Assembly (NCBI RefSeq): GCF_017599305.1
Contig: NZ_JAGFWR010000018.1
Location: forward strand, 1 to 64,000
Length of the DNA: 64,000 nt
Reading direction: 5' to 3'
Source of the DNA: Micromonospora antibiotica
GTDB lineage: Bacteria; Actinomycetota; Actinomycetes; Mycobacteriales; Micromonosporaceae
The position numbers and the translations under genes are program-made. Each line of letters opens with the position of its first letter. Within the stretch, counting starts at the first letter, position 1. This document shows, piece by piece, positions 1 to 7,233 of this stretch. The notes beneath the pieces were generated by a model that saw only the letters and a list, made by a program, of their open reading frames with translations, searched no databases and was not told the origin of the DNA.

Positions 1-68
1 CGACCCGAAGCCCACAGATGCTCCAACACCTGCCGATGCCCGAACGTCAACACACCCGGCTTCGCCAC
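1..68 (-). CDS. possible 5' end of an unidentified gene running off the left edge
   Basis: Read on the minus strand, a GTG at 68 is preceded at five bases by GGAGG and opens a frame that continues to the window edge, giving VAKPGVLTFGHRQVLEHLWA and a few more residues. An in-frame TGA lies at 93-95, so the frame cannot extend far upstream. I do not recognise the peptide. It may be the start of a real gene or chance coding on a short stretch. Confidence 0.3.
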   Translation of the reverse strand, partial: MAKPGVLTFGHRQVLEHLWASG

Positions 69-149
69 CAGGACCTCCAACCCAACCCAAGATCAGTTGC
101 ACTGAAGCCTAGAAACCGCCGCGGAATGTTGACGCAAACCTCTTGATCA

Positions 150-289
150 CCGGGCAAGGCGGTGTGAGTGCGGGGAGTGGGGAAGGCGGTGTGAGTGGGG
201 GGACGGGGGCGGGAGAGCGGGGACGGGCGGGGGAGTAGGCGAGCGGGGAGAGGGGGCCGGGGGGAGTGGTGGGTGGTTAGGGTCGGTGG
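150..289. repeat. purine-rich, strongly G-skewed intergenic tract
   Basis: About 140 bases upstream of the DUF1684 gene are almost free of C and T on the plus strand and contain many runs of three to six G. A 15-base direct repeat (AAGGCGGTGTGAGTG) occurs at 156-170 and 183-197, a period of 27. The tract could form G-quadruplexes on the plus strand. No gene is visible here. Confidence 0.6.
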
Positions 290-877
290 GTGGACGATCT
301 CGACGTGCTCGACTGGCGGGAACGCACCGCCGCTCTCTTCCTGTCCGACACCGACCTGGCCGGCTTCCGGGCCGCCCGGGACGAGTTGTTCCGCACTCAC
401 CCGGCCAGCCCGCTGCCGGCCGCCGACCGGGCCGGTTTCCCCGGGCTGGGCTGGTTCCCGGCGGATCCGACGGCGGTGGTCGAGGCCCCGCTGCGTCCCG
501 CCTCCGGCACCGAGACCATCGACACCGGCGGCCCCGACGGGGTGGTGCGCTACCGGCGGGTGGCGGTCGCCGAGACCCCGTGGGGGCCGCTGACCCTGTG
601 GTGGATCGAGGCGTATGGCGGTGGGCTGTTCGTGCCGGTCCGCGACGGCACCAGCGGCCGGGAGACGTACGGCGGTGGTCGGTACCTCACCGACACGGTC
701 AAGGGGACCTTCGGGCGGGGACTCACCGTGCTCCCCGGGCACCGGGTCCGCCTCGACGCCAACTATCTCTACAACCCCAGCTGCGCGTACGACGACACCT
801 GGGCCTGCCCGCTGGCACCCCCGGAGAACCGGGTCGACGTGCCGATTCGGGCGGGCGAACTGGCGTACCACCGCTGA
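290..877 (+). CDS. DUF1684 domain protein
   Basis: This 195-residue protein belongs to the DUF1684 family, whose biochemical role is not known. The family signature fills the C-terminal half: YGGGRYLTDTVKG at about 127-139, LDANYLYNPSCAY at 155-167 and CPLAPPENR at 173-181, with the conserved cysteines in the last two blocks. There is no signal peptide or membrane segment, so a cytosolic location is likely. The GTG at 290 gives the length expected for the family. The gene stands alone, downstream of a G-rich tract, and converges with the stress-protein gene to its right. Family membership is secure; function is open. Confidence 0.88.
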   Translation: MDDLDVLDWRERTAALFLSDTDLAGFRAARDELFRTHPASPLPAADRAGFPGLGWFPADPTAVVEAPLRPASGTETIDTGGPDGVVRYRRVAVAETPWGPLTLWWIEAYGGGLFVPVRDGTSGRETYGGGRYLTDTVKGTFGRGLTVLPGHRVRLDANYLYNPSCAYDDTWACPLAPPENRVDVPIRAGELAYHR

Positions 878-946
878 GGCCGACCGGACGGGGACGCCGC
901 CCCGACGCACGTGGGGTGCGGCGGGGCGGCGGTCACACGGAGCGGG

Positions 947-1534
947 TCAGCGGGCGGTGGCCCCGGTCGGGGTCAGGTGCATCCGACCGAGCAGTTGCCG
1001 CGCCTGATCGGCCAGGCCGGCGTCCACGGTCACCGCGTACTGGCCGGCCCGCAGGGAACTGGCCGAGGTGAAGTCACGCTGGCCGCCCGACATGGCGTGC
1101 GCCACCGCGCCGAATACGGCCCCCCAGATCGCGCCGATCACCAGCCCGACCAGGATCACCGCCAGCCAGTTGCCGACGGTGAAGATGCCGAACAACAGGC
1201 CGATGAAGAGGCCGAACCAGGCGCCGGTACCGGCGCCCAACAGGGCGGCGCGTCCCGTGGTGAGCCGGCCGAGGACCGTCTCCACCAGGGTGAGGTTGGT
1301 CCCCACGATCGCGCTGTGCTCCACCGGGAACCGGTTGTCCGCCAGGTAGTCCACCACCCGTTGCGCGGACGGATAGTCCGGGTACGCGCCGATCGTCACC
1401 GCCGGCGCTCCGGCCTGCGGGCCGTGCCCGTCCCCGGGGGGCGTCGCCGGCCGGCCGGCCGGACCGGACGGGAGGTTGTCGCCGCCCGGCATCCCGGGTC
1501 GCCAAGTGGCGGTCGGGTTCGCTGCTCTGGTCAT
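947..1534 (-). CDS. general stress protein 17M-like protein with membrane hairpin
   Basis: The 195-residue product has a proline/glycine-rich N-terminal tail of about 45 residues, then a domain like that of general stress protein 17M/YflT (TIGAYPDYPSAQRVVDYLAD), then two glycine-rich membrane segments around residues 96-145, then a soluble C-terminal tail. Such proteins are usually small stress-induced membrane-associated factors; the exact role is unknown. The ATG at 1534 is preceded by a strong AAGGAGG, which fixes the start, although the open frame continues far upstream on this strand. It is divergent from the GH15 gene across a repeat-rich spacer. Confidence 0.8.
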   Translation of the reverse strand: MTRAANPTATWRPGMPGGDNLPSGPAGRPATPPGDGHGPQAGAPAVTIGAYPDYPSAQRVVDYLADNRFPVEHSAIVGTNLTLVETVLGRLTTGRAALLGAGTGAWFGLFIGLLFGIFTVGNWLAVILVGLVIGAIWGAVFGAVAHAMSGGQRDFTSASSLRAGQYAVTVDAGLADQARQLLGRMHLTPTGATAR

Positions 1535-1590
1535 GGCATCCTCCTTCGTCAACGACCGGCGTTCCCGCCGGCCCGCCGAGGTAACGCCGG

Positions 1591-1701
1591 CAGCTCCGGC
1601 AATCCGGGCCCGCCGGGGTGACGTGGGCAGCTCCGGCAATCCGGGCCCGCCGGGGTGGCGTCGGTCGGTCCGGCGAGCCGGGCCCGCCGGGGGTGACGCC
1701 G
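1591..1701. repeat. three tandem copies of a 37-bp repeat
   Basis: Units begin at 1591, 1628 and 1665. The first two share about 30 consecutive bases (CAGCTCCGGCAATCCGGGCC continuing into CGCCGGGGTG). The third has several substitutions in its first half but keeps the GGGCCCGCCGGGG core. The period of 37 is not a coding period. Confidence 0.85.
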
Positions 1702-1730
1702 GCAGGCCGGGGCAGCCAGGGCTGCCGGGT

Positions 1731-1802
1731 GCGGGGCTGGCGGGGTGCCGGGATGCGGGGCTGGCGGGGTGCGGGGCTGGCGGGGTGCGGGGCTGGCGGG
1801 GG
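1731..1802. repeat. four copies of a 16-bp repeat (GCGGGGCTGGCGGGGT)
   Basis: Copies lie at 1731-1746, 1755-1770, 1771-1786 and 1787-1802. The last three are directly adjacent. The first is separated by an 8-base insert, and the final copy changes its last base to G. Arrays of this kind arise by replication slippage and may vary in copy number between strains. Confidence 0.88.
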
Positions 1803-1873
1803 GAAGTCCACGGGTCGGACAGAAGACGGTGTGGTCGAGGAATGCGCTCCGGGGTGCCCGGGTAACCCGGCCC

Positions 1874-3715
1874 GTGGACAGCGGACGGATCAGCGAGCAC
1901 GGGTTCCTTGCCGACGGTCGCAGCGCCGCGCTGGTGGACCGGCACGGCTCGGTCAACTGGTGGTGCCCCGCCCGGTTCGACAGCCCGTCGGTGTTCGGGC
2001 GGATCCTCGACGACCGGGCGGGGCACTGGACGATCGCGCCCGAGGACGACGACGTGCGGGTGACCCGCTCCTATCTGGACGACTCGTTGGTGCTGCGTAC
2101 CGTCTTCCACACCGGGGCTGGGTCGGTGGCCGTCACCGACGCGTTGGCGCTGGAACCGGACGCACGCGGACACGACATCGGCCTGCGTTCGCCCCGGGTG
2201 CTCGCCCGGCTGGTCGAGGGGCTCTCCGGCGAGGTGCCGGTACGCGTCGAGTTCGCTCCCCGGTTCGAGTACGGCCGGGTCACCGCGTACCTGACCCGAT
2301 CCGACGGGGTGATCGACGCGCGGGCCGGCGCGTGCCGGCTCAGCCTGCGCTCCGACGTGCCGTTGGCCTGCCGGCACGGCGACGCCGTCGGCCGGGCGAC
2401 CGTCCGGGCCGGGGACACCCTGCGCTTCACCCTCGGGTACGCGCCGACCTACGACGGCGGCGAACCCGCGCTGCCCGACGCCGACCGGGTGGTGGCCGAC
2501 GCGGTGGCGGGCTGGCGGTCCTGGGCCGACCTGCACGACTACCAGGGCCGCTACCGCGACCAGGTGCGACTGAGCGCGATGGTGGTGCAGGGCATGACCT
2601 ACCAGCCCAGTGGCGCGATCGTCGCGGCGGCCACCACCTCGCTGCCGGAACAGCTGGGCGGCGACCGCAACTACGACTACCGCTACGTCTGGGTGCGCGA
2701 CTTCAGCCTCACCCTCCAGGCGCTGTGGCGGTCCGCCTGCCCGGACGAGGCCGACCGGCAGTTCTCCTGGGTGGCGCGGGCGATGGGCCGCATCGACGAC
2801 GGCCGGGTGCCGATCATGTACGGCGTGGAGGGCGAGCGGGACCTCACCGAGCACTCCCTCGACCACCTGCGCGGGTACGCCGACAGTCGGCCGGTGCTCG
2901 TCGGCAACGACGCGTGGAAGCAACGGCAGAACGACGTGCTCGGTGAGATCCTCGACGCCGCCTGGCTGATGCGGCACTACCTGGACCCGATGTCACCCGA
3001 CGTACGGCACCTGCTGCGGGCCCTGGCCGACCAGGCGGTCCGCAGCTGGCACCTGCCGGACTCCGGAATGTGGGAGACCCGCGACGCCGAACGGCACTAC
3101 GTGTCGTCGAAGGTCCAGTGCTGGACGGCGTTGGACCGGGCGGTGCGTTTCGGTCCCCGCCTCGGCGACCCGGCCGACGTCCGGCGGTGGTCGGGGGCCC
3201 GCGACGAGGTCCGCGCGGCGGTGCTGGAGCGGGGGTGGAACGACCGGCTGGGCGCGTACACCGGGGCCTTCGACTCCGACCGGTTGGACGCCTCGGTGCT
3301 GCTCATGCCCCTTGTCGGTTTCCTGCCGGCCGCCGACCCGAGGATGCGTACCACCATCGACGTGGTGGAGCGGCGGTTGTCGCGCGACGGTCTGCTGCGC
3401 CGCTGGGACGGTGATCCGGCCGGCTTCCTGATCTGCTCGTTCTGGCTGACCAGCTGCCTGGCCCTGGCCGGTGAGCAGGAGCGGGCCGTGCGGCTGTTCG
3501 AGCAGCTCGCCGGCCGGGTCAACGACCTCGGCCTCTATGCCGAGCAGATCGACCAGGCCACCGGCGAGCAGGTGGGCAACTTCCCGCAGGCCTTCTCGCA
3601 CATCGGCCTGATCAACGCGGCCGGGTTGCTCACCGACGTCGCCGAGCGGCGGCGCGAGGTCCCGGCGGACCGGCCGCATTTCGTGACGACCGGCACCGAC
3701 GTGGCGGCGACGTAG
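1874..3715 (+). CDS. glycoside hydrolase family 15 (glucoamylase/trehalase-like)
   Basis: This 613-residue enzyme is a bacterial GH15 protein, an inverting hydrolase of alpha-glucosidic bonds; actinobacterial members include trehalases and glucoamylases, so the substrate is not settled by sequence. The N-terminal beta domain opens with HGFLADGRSAALVDRHGSVNWW. The (alpha/alpha)6 barrel shows GDRNYDYRYVWVRD, then SGMWETRD with the probable general-acid Glu, then SSKVQCWTALDRAVR, and EQIDQATGEQVGNFPQAFSH with the probable base Glu. No signal peptide is seen, so it is likely cytosolic. The GTG at 1874 starts the protein at the family's normal N-terminus; a GTG at 1829 is possible. No clear ribosome site decides between them. 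Confidence 0.9.
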   Translation: MDSGRISEHGFLADGRSAALVDRHGSVNWWCPARFDSPSVFGRILDDRAGHWTIAPEDDDVRVTRSYLDDSLVLRTVFHTGAGSVAVTDALALEPDARGHDIGLRSPRVLARLVEGLSGEVPVRVEFAPRFEYGRVTAYLTRSDGVIDARAGACRLSLRSDVPLACRHGDAVGRATVRAGDTLRFTLGYAPTYDGGEPALPDADRVVADAVAGWRSWADLHDYQGRYRDQVRLSAMVVQGMTYQPSGAIVAAATTSLPEQLGGDRNYDYRYVWVRDFSLTLQALWRSACPDEADRQFSWVARAMGRIDDGRVPIMYGVEGERDLTEHSLDHLRGYADSRPVLVGNDAWKQRQNDVLGEILDAAWLMRHYLDPMSPDVRHLLRALADQAVRSWHLPDSGMWETRDAERHYVSSKVQCWTALDRAVRFGPRLGDPADVRRWSGARDEVRAAVLERGWNDRLGAYTGAFDSDRLDASVLLMPLVGFLPAADPRMRTTIDVVERRLSRDGLLRRWDGDPAGFLICSFWLTSCLALAGEQERAVRLFEQLAGRVNDLGLYAEQIDQATGEQVGNFPQAFSHIGLINAAGLLTDVAERRREVPADRPHFVTTGTDVAAT

Positions 3716-3729
3716 CCGTGAGCCGGGCC

Positions 3730-3778
3730 GACCGACGGGACCGACGGCGCGTCCGACGGGTCCGACGGGTCCGACGGC
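3730..3778. repeat. 9-bp minisatellite (TCCGACGGG type)
   Basis: Five copies of a 9-base unit, two of the form GACCGACGG and three of the form TCCGACGGG/C, are separated once by CGCG. The array starts 14 bases after the GH15 stop, in a 230-base spacer that shows no gene. Confidence 0.75.
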
Positions 3779-3945
3779 GCGAACACGCTGACGAGCGGAC
3801 GGCCGGTGACGACGCCGACCACGCGAACGGGCCGACCACGTGACCGGGTCGACGTACGTCGCCGACGGGGGCCTGATGCAGAATCAGGGCCGGGACGCCT
3901 GAGTCGGCCGCCCACACCCGCCCCCGCTCCCGGAAGGCCCACCCG

Positions 3946-4446
3946 ATGCGGTTGCTCGTGATCGCCGACACCCACCTGCCCCGCCGCGCCCGGGACCTGC
4001 CCGACGAGGTCTGGGCGGCGGTGGACGCCGCCGACGTGGTGCTGCACGCCGGGGACTGGGTCGAGGTGGGACTACTCGACCGGCTGGCCGGCCGGGCCCG
4101 TCGGCTGGTCGGCGTGTACGGCAACAACGACGGCCCCGACCTGCGGGCCCGGCTGCCCGAGGTGGCCGAGGTGGAGCTGGCCGGGCTGCGGGTGGCCGTG
4201 GTGCACGAGACCGGGCCGAAGACCGGCCGGGAACAGCGCTGCGCGGCCCGGTTCCCCGATCGGGACCTGCTCGTCTTCGGCCACTCGCACATCCCGTGGG
4301 ACAGCGTCGCACCGGGCGGCCTGCGGCTGCTCAACCCCGGCTCGCCCACCGACCGGCGGGCCCAGCCGTACGCCACGTACCTGACCGCCGAGGTGGTGGC
4401 GGGGCAACTCGACCGGGTCGTGCTGCACCGCCTGCCACCCCGTTGA
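3946..4446 (+). CDS. YfcE/MJ0936-type metallophosphoesterase
   Basis: The 166-residue product is a compact calcineurin-like phosphoesterase of the YfcE/MJ0936 group. All metal-binding blocks are present in order: IADTHLP near residue 6, HAGDWVE near 36, GVYGNND near 58, VVHETGP near 86 and FGHSHIP near 110. Family members hydrolyse phosphodiesters such as the model substrate bis-pNPP with Mn or similar metals; the cellular substrate is generally unknown. No signal peptide is present. The ATG at 3946 gives the full family length. The gene ends two bases before the convergent DUF3072 gene. Confidence 0.9.
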   Translation: MRLLVIADTHLPRRARDLPDEVWAAVDAADVVLHAGDWVEVGLLDRLAGRARRLVGVYGNNDGPDLRARLPEVAEVELAGLRVAVVHETGPKTGREQRCAARFPDRDLLVFGHSHIPWDSVAPGGLRLLNPGSPTDRRAQPYATYLTAEVVAGQLDRVVLHRLPPR

Positions 4447-4448
4447 GG

Positions 4449-4664
4449 TCACCGGCCCCGGCCGGTCTCCTCCTGCAACTCGTCGATCCGCTGGGACGCC
4501 TCCGCCTTCGTCAGGTCGTCCGGCACCTCCTCGCCGGCCTCCCGGGCCAGGGTGTGCAGGTACGACTCCTGGGCGGCGGTCGGCGGTTCGTCGCCGGTCA
4601 CCCACTCCTGCGGATCCTTGATCGCCCCACGTGGGTCGGGCTGCTGGTCGTTGCGGTCGGTCAT
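4449..4664 (-). CDS. DUF3072 family protein
   Basis: This 71-residue acidic protein matches DUF3072, a small family common in actinobacteria: KDPQEWVTGDEPPTAAQESY is followed by LHTLAREAGEEVPDDLTKAE, then ASQRIDELQ. The second half resembles a short helical SAP-like motif. The function is unknown. The start at 4664 gives the family length. It is divergent from the flavoprotein gene, with only 83 bases between starts, so the two promoters must be close together. Confidence 0.88.
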   Translation of the reverse strand: MTDRNDQQPDPRGAIKDPQEWVTGDEPPTAAQESYLHTLAREAGEEVPDDLTKAEASQRIDELQEETGRGR

Positions 4665-4747
4665 CAGGATTCACCTCTCCTCGAACAGCCGTGCCAATAC
4701 CCCGCCGGTCGCCCGGTCATGCCGGTCGCGGCGCATACGATCACCGG

Positions 4748-5698
4748 GTGGACGCGGATGTGATCGTGGTGGGTGCCGGCATCTCCGGGGTGGCGTGCGC
4801 CGCAGAACTGGTGCGGGCGGGCGTGCCGGTGCAGATCCGGGAACGCGGTCGGGTGGCCGGGGGCCGAATGGCCAGCCGACGCTTCGACGGCCGCCCCGCC
4901 GACCTGGGTGCGGCGTACCTGACCGCCGACGACCCGGACTTCGTCGAGGTGGTCGGGCGCTGGCAGGCCGCCGGGCTGGTGCGGGAGTGGACCGACACCT
5001 TCGTCGCGTACGGCCCGGACGGCCGGCGGGAGGTGCCCGGACCGGTCCGCTGGGCCGCCCCGCGCGGCCTGCGTTCCCTGGTCGAGGAGTTGGCCCGGGA
5101 GTTGCCGGTGACCGTGGACCGGTTCGTGTCGGGCGTCGCACCGGGCCCGGTGGTGGACGGGGAGTCCGCCGCCGCCGTGGCGCTGTGCACCCCGGGTCCG
5201 CAGGCCGCCCTGCTGCTCGACCCGGCGCTGACGGGTGCCACCGGGGCCGCCGTACGGCAGGGGTGGTCGCCGGTGCTCGCGGCGGTGCTGCGCTTCCCCG
5301 GCCGGCGGTGGGCCGACTTCCGGGGCGCGTTCGTCAACGGGCACCCGGTGCTCGCCCTGGTCTGCGACGACGGCGACCGGCGCGGCGACGCCGCCCCGGT
5401 GCTGGTCGCCCACACCACGCCGGAGTTCGCCGCCGGGCACCTGGCCCAGCCCAGGGCGGCCGGCCCGGCGATCGAGGAAGCCGTCCGCGACCTGCTCGGC
5501 CTCCCGGACCCGGCGGAACTGGTCCACGTGCACCGCTGGACGTACGCCCGGCCGGTCGAGCCGGACCCCGACGGGACGTTCTTCCTGGACGACGACCTGG
5601 TCGGGCTGGCCGGGGACGCCTTCGGCAAGCCCCGGGTGCAGAGCGCCTGGCGCTCCGGCCGGGACCTGGGCCGGGAGTTGGCCCGCCGACTGACCTGA
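4748..5698 (+). CDS. FAD-dependent amine oxidase-like (renalase-type) oxidoreductase
   Basis: The 316-residue protein begins with a Rossmann FAD motif, VIVVGAGISGVACAAELVRAG, followed by the second ADP-ribose contact ERGRVAGGRMASRRF and LGAAYLTA. Near the C-terminus DLVGLAGDAFGKPRVQSAW is the late FAD-binding block. The layout is that of NAD(P)/FAD-dependent oxidoreductases related to renalase. The substrate cannot be told. The GTG at 4748 was chosen because it places the GxGxxG loop near the N-terminus; the upstream part of the frame lies in the promoter region of the divergent DUF3072 gene. Soluble; no signal peptide. Confidence 0.85.
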   Translation: MDADVIVVGAGISGVACAAELVRAGVPVQIRERGRVAGGRMASRRFDGRPADLGAAYLTADDPDFVEVVGRWQAAGLVREWTDTFVAYGPDGRREVPGPVRWAAPRGLRSLVEELARELPVTVDRFVSGVAPGPVVDGESAAAVALCTPGPQAALLLDPALTGATGAAVRQGWSPVLAAVLRFPGRRWADFRGAFVNGHPVLALVCDDGDRRGDAAPVLVAHTTPEFAAGHLAQPRAAGPAIEEAVRDLLGLPDPAELVHVHRWTYARPVEPDPDGTFFLDDDLVGLAGDAFGKPRVQSAWRSGRDLGRELARRLT

Positions 5699-5717
5699 CC
5701 GGCCACCCGGCCACCGG

Positions 5718-7013
5718 TCAACCCCGCGCGCCGTCCAGGGCCGGCTCGTCGCGTCGACCCTGCTCCGACGGGTCGCCGGTGCGTTCACCGGCCCGGTCCA
5801 GCAACTGCATGACCGGGGTCGCGGCCATCCCGTGCACCACCACCGACACGACCACCACCAGGCCGACCGTCGCCCAGATCAGGTCCGCCTGGGCGAAGTC
5901 CGCCTTGGTGGTGGCGTACGCCAGGTAGTAGAACGAGCCGACGCCCCGGATGCCGAACGACGAGATCACCCAGTGCTCGGCCGGCCGACCCGGTGCGCCG
6001 CGCAGCGACAGCCACCCCACCAGCGGCCGGATGACGAACACCAGGGCCAGCCCGACCGTCGCCGCCTGCCAGGTGAGCGGGGCGAGCAGACCGGTGATCA
6101 CCGCGCCACCGAAGAGCAGCAGCAGGAGGACGGTCAACAGCCGCTCGGTCTGCTCGGCGAAGTCGTGCAGCACGGTGTGGAACTCGTGGGTCCGCTCGGC
6201 GGCCCGGATCGCCCGCGCGGCGACGAAGACGGCCAGGAACCCGTACCCGCCGACCACCTCCACCAGCCCGTACGCCAGGAAGGTGGCGGCCAGCGCGAGG
6301 AACCCCTCGGCGTGCCGGGCCAGCCGCAACTCGCTCGGGGCGCGGAAGAAGAGCTTGCCGAGCAGCCAGCCGATCAGCAGGCCACCGCCGACGCCGACGG
6401 CCAGCTTGTAGAGCACGTCGACGGCGAACCACTCGGCGAACCAGCCCGACGGGGCCAGCCCGACGCTGGCGATCGCGATGGCCGCGTAGACGAACGGGAA
6501 CGCCAGGCCGTCGTTGAGGCCCGCCTCGGAGGTCAGCGCGAAGCGCACCTCGTCCTCGGAGTCCTCGGCGTCGGTGGGTTCGCCGACCTGGACGTCCGAG
6601 GCGAGCACCGGGTCGGTCGGGGCCAGGGCCGCACCGAGCAGCAGCGCGGCGGCCGGCACCAGACCCGCCCACCACCAGCCGAGCAGCGCCACCGCCGCGA
6701 TGCAGATCGGCATCGCGATCGCCAGCAACCGCCAGGTCGACGACCAGCGTTTCCAGCTCAACGGTCGGTCGATCTTCAACCCGGCGCCCATCAGCGCCAC
6801 GATCACGCCGATCTCGGTCAGGTGGGTGGCGACCTGCGGGTAGCGCAGCGGGTCCGGGGAGGGCAGGCCGATGGGCAGCGCGAAGACCAGCATCCCGAGG
6901 CCGAGGAACGCTATCGGCATGGACAGCGGGCGACGCTCCAACAGTCGGGGTAGCACCCCGGCCAGCAGGGCCCCCACGCCCACCAGCGCGAACTCGACAT
7001 CGACCAGTTCCAC
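5718..7013 (-). CDS. CPA-family cation/proton antiporter
   Basis: The 431-residue protein is a Na+(K+)/H+ exchanger of the cation:proton antiporter superfamily, with about a dozen hydrophobic segments across its length. Family marks include the loop LAPTDPVLASDVQVG near residue 155, carrying the acidic residue of the transport site, and the EAGLNDGLAFPFVYAAIAIA segment near 185. The GTG at 7013 is used because the first membrane segment follows at once (ELVDVEFALVGVGALLAG); a GTG at 7022 is nearly equivalent, and the longer frame adds an implausible soluble leader. It would act in pH and cation balance. A palindromic repeat lies in its upstream spacer. Confidence 0.88.
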   Translation of the reverse strand: MELVDVEFALVGVGALLAGVLPRLLERRPLSMPIAFLGLGMLVFALPIGLPSPDPLRYPQVATHLTEIGVIVALMGAGLKIDRPLSWKRWSSTWRLLAIAMPICIAAVALLGWWWAGLVPAAALLLGAALAPTDPVLASDVQVGEPTDAEDSEDEVRFALTSEAGLNDGLAFPFVYAAIAIASVGLAPSGWFAEWFAVDVLYKLAVGVGGGLLIGWLLGKLFFRAPSELRLARHAEGFLALAATFLAYGLVEVVGGYGFLAVFVAARAIRAAERTHEFHTVLHDFAEQTERLLTVLLLLLFGGAVITGLLAPLTWQAATVGLALVFVIRPLVGWLSLRGAPGRPAEHWVISSFGIRGVGSFYYLAYATTKADFAQADLIWATVGLVVVVSVVVHGMAATPVMQLLDRAGERTGDPSEQGRRDEPALDGARG

Positions 7014-7126
7014 CCCGACCACCTCTCGCCCCCGGCCACGGATGTGGGCGGGGGTGGGACTGTGCCCCGTCGATGGCCGGGCTAAGCCTGGGTGTCCGGC
7101 TTGTCTGCGGACCCGTACCCAGGTAG

Positions 7127-7208
7127 GCAAGATCGCGCTACTTCCAGGTTGTAGTGGTCTACGGCCGTAGCGAGGCCACTACAACATGGTTCGAGCGTGA
7201 CCTTGAAG
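7127..7208. repeat. 82-bp dispersed palindromic element, copy 1
   Basis: This 82-base stretch matches 32901-32982 along its whole length with about 13 differences and no gap in the main body. Its core is an inverted repeat, GTTGTAGTGG at 7148-7157 against CCACTACAAC at 7176-7185. Its flanks, GCAAGATC and TTCGAGCGTGACCTTGA, are also conserved although they are outside the stem. It lies between two minus-strand genes, 26 bases from the stop of the phosphatase gene. It looks like a REP-type intergenic repeat. Confidence 0.85.
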
Positions 7209-7233
7209 TGTGGCCCCCGGCGGGGACTCCCGG

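Larger units (their letters stand above)
1535..1873. other. 339-base divergent intergenic region filled with tandem repeats
   Basis: The spacer between the stress-protein gene and the GH15 gene holds two repeat families (listed separately) and no convincing gene. Open frames cross it on both strands, and some translate as glycine/proline-rich collagen-like peptides. The repeat periods of 37 and 16 are not multiples of three, so these frames are by-products of GC-rich repeats. The promoters of both flanking genes must lie here. A short dyad, CCGGGT-A-ACCCGG at 1858-1870, sits just before the chosen GH15 start. Confidence 0.75.

Noticed and set aside
1476..1865. Collagen-like Gly-x-Pro peptide in the 1.6 kb repeats
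   Set aside because: The repeat periods (37 and 16) are not multiples of three, so the peptide pattern does not persist in one frame, and no ribosome site or family match is present.
947..2977. 676-codon open frame on the minus strand across the stress protein and into the GH15 gene
   Set aside because: Only the last 195 codons (from ATG 1534 with a strong ribosome site) look like protein. The rest is antisense to the GH15 gene and to tandem repeats.
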